Origin: Pseudomonadota bacterium
Lineage (GTDB): Bacteria; Pseudomonadota; Alphaproteobacteria; SHVP01
DNA length: 64,000 nucleotides
Direction: 5' to 3'
NCBI GenBank assembly: GCA_027622715.1
Contig: JAQBYN010000010.1
Location: 38,544-102,543 of the forward strand
Below, piece by piece: positions 27,474 to 35,231 of this stretch; position 1 is the first letter of the stretch, and each line of letters begins with the position of its first letter. Position numbers and translations under genes: made by a program. The notes beneath the pieces are model-generated. The model made no database searches. It saw only the letters and a program-made list of their open reading frames with translations, and was not told the origin of the DNA.

Positions 27474-27995
27474 TTAGTAGTTCTTCGATCGGTCATCCAC
27501 GGCGTGCCCCCGTTTGGGGATCAACATCGAACGTTCGAAGGAGATGACCACAGCGCCGTCTTGGTTCTTGCCGGTCGTTTTGATGGTCACTATACCCTGA
27601 TTGGGCCGGGACTTCGACTCGCGAACGGCGAGAACCTCGGATTCCGAGTACATCGTGTCGCCGACGAATAGCGGCGTCGTCAGCTTTATGTCCGACCAAC
27701 CGAGGTTGGCAATCGCTTTCGAGGACGTATCGGAGACGCTTTGGCCAACGGCGATCGCGACGGTCAGCGGACTGGCGACCAAACACCGGCCAAACTCGCT
27801 GTCCTTGGCGAATTCCTTGTCGAAATGAAGGGGGTGCTGGTTCATCGTCAGGAGGGTGAACCAGGTGTTATCGGACTCGGTAATCGTCCGGCCCGGACGG
27901 TGTTCGTAAACCGCGCCGACTTCGAATTCTTCAAGATACCGGCCTGCGGATTCGCGATATCGCTTTTCGCCGATTTTTTTGGCAACGACAACCAT
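27474..27995 (-). CDS. MaoC-family dehydratase (mesaconyl/itaconyl-CoA hydratase-like)
   Basis: A 173-residue hot-dog-fold protein with G-R-T-I-T-E-S-D-N-T-W-F-T-L-L-T-M-N-Q near 34-52, then H-P-L-H-F-D and V-A-S-P-L-T-V-A. Longer than the PhaJ-type gene at 13 kb, it resembles MaoC dehydratases found beside C5-dicarboxylyl-CoA genes, but the substrate assignment is inference. A GGGGAGGC ribosome site precedes the ATG. It lies 51 bases upstream of the acyl-CoA dehydrogenase on the same strand and is probably the first gene of the CoA-transferase operon; about 190 bases upstream are free for a promoter. Confidence 0.85.
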   Translation of the reverse strand: MVVVAKKIGEKRYRESAGRYLEEFEVGAVYEHRPGRTITESDNTWFTLLTMNQHPLHFDKEFAKDSEFGRCLVASPLTVAIAVGQSVSDTSSKAIANLGWSDIKLTTPLFVGDTMYSESEVLAVRESKSRPNQGIVTIKTTGKNQDGAVVISFERSMLIPKRGHAVDDRSKNY

Positions 27996-28185
27996 AGATG
28001 CCTCCCCGAAACGGTTCTTTGACCCCGGCGACTTCTGACCGATCAGGTCCGTGAATGCAAGATTTATTCGAACAAATGCGCCTGTCTTGCCCTTCTACGA
28101 TGAGCGCGAATGCCGATTGACGGATCGCTATTTTATGGTGCTGACCCCGTAGCACGGTTCGAGGACGGGAGCGGACGTCCCCAGA

Positions 28186-28770
28186 CTAAGATTCGATGAT
28201 CTGCGGCAGTTTCTCCGGACCACCGTGGCTGTGCCACAAGAGGCTCGCCAGATCCGCCAAGCGGCGCATCAACTCCAAATCCACCGGCCGGTAGCTGTAG
28301 CGGGCTTGCGAGCCGGCGATCAGCTGGCCGAACATCGTGCCCTGCCAGAACATCGGTACGTACATGGATGACCCCATCCGCGACGTTTTGAGAATCTGCT
28401 GAAAATCGGCGTAGTCGTCGGTGTTGGCGAGCAAGAGCGCCTCTTGTTCGCGCACCACCCGTCCGGGGTGGCCGCGTTCGATCTCGATCTTCATGTGGCG
28501 TTGTTCAGGCGGAAAACCGCTTTGGGCCACAAAGACGTTTTGGGTGCGGCCCGGGGCAATCATCACGGTGGCAGAGACCGAGTACTGGACCTCATCGCCT
28601 TTGAGGCCGCCCGGTTTGAGGTGGGCGGTCTTGTCACCCAACAGCGTCGCGACGCAATCGGTTACAACCCGTACCGCTTCTTCAGGACCGGGTGCCGCCA
28701 AGCCGTCTGCCATGACGCGGACAAAGTCGTCCCACGCCTGGGCCGCGGTGGTAATTGTTTCGGTGCTCAT
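28186..28770 (-). CDS. Stand-alone GAF-domain protein
   Basis: A 194-residue protein made of a single GAF-like fold, with E-R-G-H-P-G-R-V-V-R near 99-108, M-G-S-S-M-Y-V-P-M near the second half, and a helical C-terminus ending in L-A-S-L-L-W-H-S-H. It has no kinase, cyclase or DNA-binding domain. GAF domains bind small ligands, and single-domain versions can be sensors or accessory proteins. Its ATG overlaps the stop of the polysaccharide-deacetylase-like gene upstream (ATGA), so the two are coupled. I cannot name a ligand. Confidence 0.7.
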   Translation of the reverse strand: MSTETITTAAQAWDDFVRVMADGLAAPGPEEAVRVVTDCVATLLGDKTAHLKPGGLKGDEVQYSVSATVMIAPGRTQNVFVAQSGFPPEQRHMKIEIERGHPGRVVREQEALLLANTDDYADFQQILKTSRMGSSMYVPMFWQGTMFGQLIAGSQARYSYRPVDLELMRRLADLASLLWHSHGGPEKLPQIIES

Positions 28771-29636
28771 GCGGACGCCGGGTATTGCTGGGCAAATGCT
28801 TGCGCCATTTCCAGTCGCGTCGCGACCCAGACACCTTGGCGCGCCCGTACGTGTTTCAAGAAACCTTCGAACGCGCCGATCCGGCCGGGCCGGCCGATAA
28901 TCCGCAAATGCAGCCCGAGCGACATGATCTTGGGTTCGCCGGCGACGCCCTCGTCATAGAACCAGTCAAAAGTATCGGTGGCGTATTTCAACCACTGGTC
29001 CGGCGTCAGTGCCGGGTCGGTCCAGAACTTCATGTCATTGGAGTCGACTGCGTAGGGCATGATGACGAACGGTTTGCCGCCGGCGTCGCCCCAAAAGGGA
29101 ACGTCGTCAGAAAAATCGTCCATGTGATAAGTGAAGCCTTCTTCGGCAAGCAACCGACGCGTGTTCTCGGTGTGGAGATAGCGCGATAGCCAGCCGTATG
29201 GCCGAGTTCCCGTCGTCTTCTCGATCGAGGTTACCGCCTTGCGGATGTAATCGCGTTCTTGATCCTCATCCATCCGGTGCTGGGCCTGCCAACGCCACCC
29301 GTGGGAACACGGCTCGTGGCCGCGATCGCGAATATAGGCGGCAATTTGCGGCGCGCGCTCCAGCGCCACTGCGCAAGCGGTCCACGTCGCCTTGATATCG
29401 TATTTGTCGAGCAACTTTGAAACGCGCGGAAATCCAGCTTTGATACCGTACTGGTAATTCGACTCGTTGCCGAAATTGCGCAGCGGGCCTTTGACGAACA
29501 CACCGAGTTCGTCGACCGGCTCCATCCCCTTATCGCCGTCGAGGATATTGCCTTCGGCACCTTCTTCGACGTTGACAACAACCGACAGCGCGACTTTGGC
29601 ATCACCCGGCCAACGCATGATTCTCGACTCACTCAC
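28767..29636 (-). CDS. Polysaccharide deacetylase-fold amidohydrolase (PuuE-like)
   Basis: About 289 residues of the NodB-fold family. The N-terminus V-A-L-S-V-V-V-N-V-E-E-G-A-E and the motif G-H-E-P-C-S-H-G-W-R-W resemble the metal-independent allantoinase PuuE group and related hydrolases more than chitin or peptidoglycan deacetylases. There is no signal peptide, so cytoplasmic action on a small amide is plausible. The start is GTG 29636, with AGGAG 9 bases before it; ATG 29618 is an alternative. It follows an HSL-type esterase by 11 bases and overlaps the GAF gene. Allantoinase activity is inference. Confidence 0.75.
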   Translation of the reverse strand: MSESRIMRWPGDAKVALSVVVNVEEGAEGNILDGDKGMEPVDELGVFVKGPLRNFGNESNYQYGIKAGFPRVSKLLDKYDIKATWTACAVALERAPQIAAYIRDRGHEPCSHGWRWQAQHRMDEDQERDYIRKAVTSIEKTTGTRPYGWLSRYLHTENTRRLLAEEGFTYHMDDFSDDVPFWGDAGGKPFVIMPYAVDSNDMKFWTDPALTPDQWLKYATDTFDWFYDEGVAGEPKIMSLGLHLRIIGRPGRIGAFEGFLKHVRARQGVWVATRLEMAQAFAQQYPASA

Positions 29637-29647
29637 GCTCAAAACTC

Positions 29648-30559
29648 CTACTCGGCCGCCGCGCGTGCGGCCGCCGTCCAATGTTGCTGGGCATACTGCG
29701 CCGCACGCGACAAAGCCCGCCGTGCGTCCTCCAGCATGAATGTGTATTGGTGCCAGACGTGAATCATCTCGGGCCAAACCTCGAGATCTGCCTGAACGCC
29801 GTGGCGTTTGGCCTGTCCATAGAGCGCGATGGAATCGCCCATCATCGCCTCGCTCCCGCCGACTTGGATCAACATCGGCGGCAACCCAGTGAGTTCAGCG
29901 AAGCACGGCGAGACAATGGGCGCGCGCAGATCGCCGCTGTCGCCGACATAGAGCTTGGCCATCGCGAGCAGACGGTCACGGGTTGCGGTCGGGTCGATAC
30001 CCTCGAGCATATCGTACGTGTCGAACGAACAGCTGAGATCGGTCCAAGGCGACTGGAGGAGCAGCGCCGCGGGTTGTGGCTGGCCACGCTGGGCCAGGAT
30101 TGCCGCCAGCGATAAGGCGAGGCCGCCGCCGGCCGAATCGCCGCTAACGGCGATGCTGGAGGCGTGCATTCCTTGGCCGATTAGCCAGTCGTAAGCCGCC
30201 ACCGAATCATCCAGCGCGGCGGGGCTCGGGTGCTCTGGTGCCAGCCGGTAATCGACCATGTAAACCGGTACACCGGACTCCTTGGCCAGGAACGCGCCGA
30301 TCGTCCGATGCGTCCGCGGCGATCCGAAAACGAAGCCGCCGCCGTGCAGGTGCACGATGGCCCGTGACGTGTCGGCGTCGGCCGGTGTCAGTATTTCGGC
30401 GGCAACACCGCCCATATCCGCTTGCGCAACGGCAACCCCCTCGGTTAGGGGACGCGTCGCGGCGGCTTCTTCGCGCAGGCGCCGAATATCCTCGCGCGTC
30501 GCGTCGAGCGGCGGGGCGGTCTGTTTGATGTATTCGCGGACTTCGAGAATTTCGCTCAT
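29648..30559 (-). CDS. Alpha/beta hydrolase, hormone-sensitive-lipase (HSL) type esterase
   Basis: A 303-residue soluble esterase. The HSL oxyanion motif is H-L-H-G-G-G-F-V-F-G near 70-79 and the nucleophile elbow is G-D-S-A-G-G-G near 145-151. Catalytic Asp is probably in the segment after Q-V-G-G-S-E-A, and His in I-H-V-W-H. Such enzymes hydrolyse short-chain acyl esters. A GGGGGCG ribosome site precedes the ATG. It is nine bases downstream of the first SDR and 11 bases upstream of the deacetylase, so it belongs to a run of same-strand genes from 33.5 to 28.2 kb. Confidence 0.88.
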   Translation of the reverse strand: MSEILEVREYIKQTAPPLDATREDIRRLREEAAATRPLTEGVAVAQADMGGVAAEILTPADADTSRAIVHLHGGGFVFGSPRTHRTIGAFLAKESGVPVYMVDYRLAPEHPSPAALDDSVAAYDWLIGQGMHASSIAVSGDSAGGGLALSLAAILAQRGQPQPAALLLQSPWTDLSCSFDTYDMLEGIDPTATRDRLLAMAKLYVGDSGDLRAPIVSPCFAELTGLPPMLIQVGGSEAMMGDSIALYGQAKRHGVQADLEVWPEMIHVWHQYTFMLEDARRALSRAAQYAQQHWTAAARAAAE

Positions 30560-30568
30560 GGCGCCCCC

Positions 30569-31402
30569 TTAGTGCATTTCCTGGCCGCCGGAGACATCGA
30601 GATTTTGCCCGGTGACATAGTCCGCTTCGCTGGAACACAAGAACGCGCACATCGCGGCAATGTCGCTGGTCCGGCCAACCCGGCCCAAAGGAATCTGTTT
30701 CGCCCGTGTCGCCAAAAGTTCCTCGACCGTGATCCCGAGCGACTTGGCGCGAAACTCGTTCTGCCGCGCGCCCAAGCCGGTCGTGATGTGATTGGGGCAA
30801 ACCGTATTGACAGTAATATTGTGCGGCCCGAATTCCAGCGCCGCAGTGCGGGTTAGCCCGACCAACGCGTGTTTGGAGGCAACGTAGGCCGCGAGATCGG
30901 GAAACCCACGCTTGGCGGCCTGCGAGGCGATGGAAATGATACGACCGCCCGCGCCCTGCGCGATCATTTGTTTGGCGGCGTGCTTGATACCGAAAAAGGC
31001 GCCGCGCAAGTTTACTTCCAGCACCGCGTCCCAATCGTCCTGCGTTAGCTTGAGCGTCGAATTCATGATGTAGCCGACGCCCGCATTGTTGACCATCACG
31101 TCTATCCGGCCAAAACGCTCGACCGCGGTATCGATAGCCCGGCGCACATGGCCTTCATCGCGCACATCGCATACCGCGGCAACGACCTCGCCGCCGGACG
31201 CGTTAATGTCGTCGACGATGGTCTGTAGTTCTTCGGCGGTGCCGATATGTTCGGCGCCAAACCGCTCTCCTTTGGGCGCGCCGATATCGGTCAAGACAGC
31301 CTTGGCGCCTGCCGCGACAAACCGCCTGGCGATCGCTTCACCGATCCCGCCGTGTCGGCCTGCGCCAGTAACGACGGCGACTTTCCCGCTCAAGTCATAC
31401 AT
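30569..31402 (-). CDS. Short-chain dehydrogenase/reductase, tandem copy 1
   Basis: A 277-residue classical SDR. It has the cofactor motif V-V-T-G-A-G-R-H-G-G-I-G near 10-21, N-N-A-G-V-G, catalytic Ser in I-I-S-I-A-S-Q-A-A, and Y-V-A-S-K-H with Tyr and Lys. An acidic Asp at the end of strand 2 (L-T-D-I-G) favours NAD. The extra segment after D-I-G (A-P-K-G-E-R-F-G-A-E-H-I-G) is longer than in most SDRs and is shared with the adjacent copy. The ends G-Q-N-L-D-V-S-G-G-Q-E-M-H are also nearly the same, so this is a tandem duplication. Substrate unknown. Confidence 0.88.
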   Translation of the reverse strand: MYDLSGKVAVVTGAGRHGGIGEAIARRFVAAGAKAVLTDIGAPKGERFGAEHIGTAEELQTIVDDINASGGEVVAAVCDVRDEGHVRRAIDTAVERFGRIDVMVNNAGVGYIMNSTLKLTQDDWDAVLEVNLRGAFFGIKHAAKQMIAQGAGGRIISIASQAAKRGFPDLAAYVASKHALVGLTRTAALEFGPHNITVNTVCPNHITTGLGARQNEFRAKSLGITVEELLATRAKQIPLGRVGRTSDIAAMCAFLCSSEADYVTGQNLDVSGGQEMH

Positions 31403-31404
31403 CG

Positions 31405-32238
31405 TTAGTGCATCTCCTCGCCGCCGGACACATCAAGGTTCTGTCCGGTGACATAAGGCGCCTGATCGGAGCATAGGAACGCTGCCATCGCCGCGATGTC
31501 ACTCGTCAGTCCTACGCGGCCCAAGGGAATGCGCGCTTGCATGGCGGCCATGTACTCGTCTTCGCCCTGACCACCGGCCGCGCTGAAGTGCTCGTTCTGC
31601 CAGGCGCCCAACCCGGTGGTGACATGATTCGGACAGATCGCGTTAACCCGGATGTTGTGTGGACCAAACTCAAGTGCGGCGGTACGGGTGAGCCCAACGA
31701 CGCCATGCTTGGACGATACATAGGCCGCCGCACCGGCGAACCCGCGTTTTGCCGCCTGCGACGCGGTATTGATGATCGACCCGCCGTCGCCTTGCGCGAT
31801 CATTTGCTGCGCGGCATGTTTTACCCCAAAGAAAACGCCGCGCAGATTGACGTTCAGCACCGCATCCCAGTCTTTTTGTTCCAAGTCCAAAATGCCGCTC
31901 ATCAAATAGCCGATGCCGGCGTTGTTGATCATGATGTCGAGCCGGCCATAGGTATCAACCGCCTTTTTGACGGCGGCGGCGACTTGCGCTTCGTCCAGGA
32001 CGTCACAAACGTGCGCGGTTGCGGTGCCGCCCGCTTTTTCAATTTCGGCGACGATCTCAGCCATTTCTGCCGTCATGCCGATGTGTTCGGACGAGAATTG
32101 CGTGCCTTTGGCGGCGCCAATATCGGTGATGACGACGCTGGCGCCCTCGGCGGCAAGCCGTTTGGCCATCGCCTCACCCAAGCCCCGATGCCGCCCGGCA
32201 CCAGTCACCACGGCCACTTTTCCCGATAGGTCGTACAT
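31405..32238 (-). CDS. Short-chain dehydrogenase/reductase, tandem copy 2
   Basis: A 277-residue SDR, the same length as copy 1 and two bases upstream of it. It has V-V-T-G-A-G-R-H-R-G-L-G near 10-21, N-N-A-G-I-G-Y-L, I-I-N-T-A-S-Q-A-A, Y-V-S-S-K-H-G, and the same C-terminal G-Q-N-L-D-V-S-G-G-E-E-M-H. Both begin M-Y-D-L-S-G-K-V-A-V-V-T-G-A-G-R-H. A stretch of about six residues near 205 (S-A-A-G-G-Q) differs from copy 1, close to the usual substrate loop, which suggests altered specificity. Start and stop positions imply translational coupling. Confidence 0.88.
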   Translation of the reverse strand: MYDLSGKVAVVTGAGRHRGLGEAMAKRLAAEGASVVITDIGAAKGTQFSSEHIGMTAEMAEIVAEIEKAGGTATAHVCDVLDEAQVAAAVKKAVDTYGRLDIMINNAGIGYLMSGILDLEQKDWDAVLNVNLRGVFFGVKHAAQQMIAQGDGGSIINTASQAAKRGFAGAAAYVSSKHGVVGLTRTAALEFGPHNIRVNAICPNHVTTGLGAWQNEHFSAAGGQGEDEYMAAMQARIPLGRVGLTSDIAAMAAFLCSDQAPYVTGQNLDVSGGEEMH

Positions 32239-32258
32239 AGTTTATCCCCGCACAGTGG

Positions 32259-33035
32259 TTACCAGGGCAACTGGCCGCCATTCATGGCGATACATTGGCC
32301 CGTGATGTATTCGGCATCGTCGCTGCACAACCAAGATACGGTCGCAGCGACATCTTCTACTTTACCCCAACGGCCCCACGGGACCTCGTCTTCGAGCGCT
32401 TGATAGACCTGCTCGCGGGTTGTCCCCTGCGTGCCGGCGATCGTATCAAGCAGGCCGTTCATCATGGGTGTTTCAACATGCCCAGGGGTGTAGCAATTGA
32501 CCCTGATGCGATTGCCCGCCAACTCGCCCGCCGCAGCCTGACTCATCATGATAATGGCAGCCTTGGTCGCGCAGTAGTGCGCGAAATTCGGGACACCTTT
32601 GCGCCCGCCGCCGGACGAGGCGTTGACGATGGACCCGCCCGTACCTTGGGCGATCATCTGTTTGGCACCGGCTTTCATGCCGAGGAATATCCCGTTGATA
32701 TTGACGTCCATCATGCGGCGCCAATCGTCCGCGCTGGTCTCAACCACCGGCGAGAACATGATGTAGCCGGCGTTGTTGACCATAATGTCCACGCGCCCGA
32801 ACCGCGTCACTGCCTGTTCGACGCTGGCCGTTATCGCGGCTTCATCACGCACATCTGTTTCGAGCGCAACGACGCGCGAGCCAAGCGCGGTTTCCAGCGC
32901 CCGGCCCGCCGTCATGTCGATATCCGCGACGACGACATTGGCGCCATCGCGGTGGAGGCGTTCGACGATCCCGCGGCCGATGCCGTTGGCGCCGCCCGTT
33001 ACAAGGGCAGTCTTGCCGGCGTGTCGCTCCGCCAT
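32259..33035 (-). CDS. Short-chain dehydrogenase/reductase
   Basis: A 258-residue classical SDR with V-T-G-G-A-N-G-I-G near 13-21, N-N-A-G-Y-I, catalytic Ser in I-V-N-A-S-S-G-G, and Y-C-A-T-K. The Asp in V-V-A-D-I-D favours NAD(H). It is clearly different from the tandem pair 20 bases downstream. It ends with C-I-A-M-N-G-G-Q. It follows the HapK-like gene by six bases, so the run of genes from 33.5 kb down to about 28.2 kb is probably one transcript. Substrate not evident. Confidence 0.88.
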   Translation of the reverse strand: MAERHAGKTALVTGGANGIGRGIVERLHRDGANVVVADIDMTAGRALETALGSRVVALETDVRDEAAITASVEQAVTRFGRVDIMVNNAGYIMFSPVVETSADDWRRMMDVNINGIFLGMKAGAKQMIAQGTGGSIVNASSGGGRKGVPNFAHYCATKAAIIMMSQAAAGELAGNRIRVNCYTPGHVETPMMNGLLDTIAGTQGTTREQVYQALEDEVPWGRWGKVEDVAATVSWLCSDDAEYITGQCIAMNGGQLPW

Positions 33036-33041
33036 TGCTAG

Positions 33042-33509
33042 TCAGCCAGCGAAATTTTCGGTGACGACAAATATCGGATTGTCGGCAAATTTTTGGAACG
33101 CAGCCGCCACCGCCTGCATGCGCGGCTCTTTGCCGATATCGCTCACCAGCGCATCCAGACCAGAAACCTGGAGGATCTCAAAGTATCGGTAGGGCGGTTT
33201 GGCTTTCGAACCGAATATCCCCTCAGCGCGGAATACTTTAAAACTCTTCACCGATTTCAATCCCCCGGCCACCGGGACATCGGTGTCGCGGGCCCATTTT
33301 TCGTAAGCCGCCGCGCTCACCCCGCGCCGCAAATTGAATAGGACGATGAGCGTCCGCGCTTTACCGCCGGCCGCCGCACGCTGCGTTTTCTTTGCCGCAG
33401 GGCGTTTGGGTGCGGCTTTCTTTTTCGCTTTTGGCGCAGGCTTGCGCGCTGCCTTGACCGGCTTCTTGGCCGCCTTGGATTTTGCCGCGGTCTTTTTCTT
33501 AATGGCCAT
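33042..33509 (-). CDS. REDY/HapK-like protein with a histone-H1-like Lys/Ala/Pro tail
   Basis: A 155-residue protein in two parts. Residues 1-50 are almost only Lys, Ala, Pro and Arg (K-K-K-T-A-A-K-S-K-A-A-K-K-P-V-K...), like a histone H1 C-terminus. Residues about 51-155 form a compact domain starting R-T-L-I-V-L-F-N-L-R-R-G-V with F-K-V-F-R-A-E-G-I-F-G-S, K-P-P-Y-R-Y-F-E-I-L and M-Q-A-V-A-A-A-F-Q-K-F-A. This resembles the REDY/HapK-like dimeric alpha-beta barrel group of unclear function. The frame is continuous and a GGGGAGGG ribosome site precedes the ATG, so the tail is real. Its role is unknown; nucleic-acid binding is a guess. Confidence 0.65.
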   Translation of the reverse strand: MAIKKKTAAKSKAAKKPVKAARKPAPKAKKKAAPKRPAAKKTQRAAAGGKARTLIVLFNLRRGVSAAAYEKWARDTDVPVAGGLKSVKSFKVFRAEGIFGSKAKPPYRYFEILQVSGLDALVSDIGKEPRMQAVAAAFQKFADNPIFVVTENFAG

Positions 33510-33611
33510 ATCGTTCCCTCCCCGAGGCGCGCCGGGCGCCTAATTGATAATGGTCGCGTTGCGACCGGTTAAGATCATAGGTGCGGCTACCCGTTGCACC
33601 AGAGGCCGGCA

Positions 33612-35207
33612 TTACGCCGCGAGCACAGCGCGGCCCAAAATCAGGTCACTCGCCTTTTCGCCGATCATGATCGATGGCGCATTGGTATTGCCGCCCACGA
33701 GCGTCGGCATAATTGACGCGTCCGCGACCCGTAGGCCGTCGACACCGCGTACCCGAAGCTGAGGATCGACGACTGCGAGATCGTCCATGCCCATCTTGCA
33801 GGTTCCCACGGGGTGGTAAATTGTTTGCGCAGTCTCGCGAATCCAGGCATCCAATTGATCGTCCGTCGCCACATCAGGCCCCGGCATTTTTTCGTCGCCG
33901 CGGAGTTCGTCGAAGGCTTGTTGCGCGAATACGTTGCGCAGAATCTTCACCCCGTCGCGGATGGTGCGCATGTCGTTGGGAGCCGACAGAAAATTCGTGT
34001 GAATCGCCGGCGCAATCTTGGGGTCGGTCGAACGCGCGCGAACCCAGCCGCGGCTTTCGGGGCGCAGACAACAGATATTGGAGAAAAACCCGTGTGTATG
34101 CAGGCCACCCATATCCGGTCCAAGGCCCGGCAAAAAGTGGAATTGGATGTCGGGCATCTCTAGTTCGGGCCTGGTCTTCACAAAACCACCGGCCTCTAGG
34201 GGAAACGCCGCTGCCACGCCGGTGCCGAATAGGGCTGCCTGCAATAGGGCGAACGGGGCGACCTGCGGCCGGAACATGCTGAGGAACGTCACCGGCTGGG
34301 TGCATAAATGCTGGACATAGACCGCGACGTGATCTTGCAAGTTCTGACCGACGCCCTTGCTCTCGGCCACAACCGGCACGCCTAACGCGGCGAGGTCTTC
34401 CCCGCGCCCGATGCCTGAGAGTTGGAGGATCGCAGGTGAGTTGATGGTCCCTGCACTAAGGACAACTTCGCGACCGGCATGCACCTGGATCCGCTCGCCC
34501 ATGCGTTCGTACTCCACACCGACGGCGCGACGGCCCTCGAACAGTACACGCGTGGTATGCGAGTGCGTCACGATGTCGAGGTTCGGTCGTTTCTTGGCGG
34601 GACGCAGGAACGCGACGGCCGTGCTTTGGCGCCGGCCCTTGGCAATGGTGAAATCGTAGCGGCCGAAACCTTCCTGCTGCGCGCCGTTGAAATCGTCAGT
34701 GAACGGATAGCCCGCGGTCTGCCCGGCTGCGATGAAGGCATCAAAAAGCGGGTTCTTCATCGTGCCGCGGCCAACCCGGACGGCGCCGTCCGTGCCGTGA
34801 AAATCGTCGGTCCGATCGAGATGTTCCTCGGAGCGTCGGAAATACGGCAGCACGTCGTCGTACGACCAGCCCTCGCAGCCTGTCTGGCGCCAGATGTCGT
34901 AGTCGCGGGCGTGACCGCGGATATAGACCATGCCGTTGATCGACGACGAGCCACCCAGCGTCTTGCCACGGGGTATGAAGATTTCGCGATTGTTGAGATT
35001 GGGGTCGGGCTCAGAATTGTAGAACCAGTTGCTCATCTTGGACGGGTACAGCACGCCGCACAGCAACGGGATATGAATCATCGGGTTGAGGTCGCGACCG
35101 CCCGCCTCAAGCAGCAGGACGCGGTGGCGCGGATCTTCTGAAAGACGGTTGGCCAGGACGCAGCCGGCCGACCCGGCACCCACAACGATATAGTCGTAAG
35201 TCGTCAT
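33612..35207 (-). CDS. GMC-family FAD oxidoreductase (choline/alcohol dehydrogenase-like)
   Basis: A 531-residue flavoprotein. The N-terminus is Y-D-Y-I-V-V-G-A-G-S-A-G-C-V-L-A (FAD-binding), followed by G-K-T-L-G-G-S-S-S-I-N-G, GMC signature 2 A-G-T-I-N-S-P-A-I-L-Q-L-S-G-I-G, and the C-terminal active site Y-H-P-V-G-T-C-K-M-G with catalytic His and G-N-T-N-A-P. It oxidises an alcohol to aldehyde. Choline dehydrogenase BetA is one member, but no bet genes are nearby, so the substrate is open. It lies about 100 bases upstream of the HapK-like gene and 24 bases downstream of the ABC ATPase, on the same strand. Confidence 0.9.
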   Translation of the reverse strand: MTTYDYIVVGAGSAGCVLANRLSEDPRHRVLLLEAGGRDLNPMIHIPLLCGVLYPSKMSNWFYNSEPDPNLNNREIFIPRGKTLGGSSSINGMVYIRGHARDYDIWRQTGCEGWSYDDVLPYFRRSEEHLDRTDDFHGTDGAVRVGRGTMKNPLFDAFIAAGQTAGYPFTDDFNGAQQEGFGRYDFTIAKGRRQSTAVAFLRPAKKRPNLDIVTHSHTTRVLFEGRRAVGVEYERMGERIQVHAGREVVLSAGTINSPAILQLSGIGRGEDLAALGVPVVAESKGVGQNLQDHVAVYVQHLCTQPVTFLSMFRPQVAPFALLQAALFGTGVAAAFPLEAGGFVKTRPELEMPDIQFHFLPGLGPDMGGLHTHGFFSNICCLRPESRGWVRARSTDPKIAPAIHTNFLSAPNDMRTIRDGVKILRNVFAQQAFDELRGDEKMPGPDVATDDQLDAWIRETAQTIYHPVGTCKMGMDDLAVVDPQLRVRGVDGLRVADASIMPTLVGGNTNAPSIMIGEKASDLILGRAVLAA

Positions 35208-35231
35208 CGAGCCCGCCCAAGCGTCAGGTTT

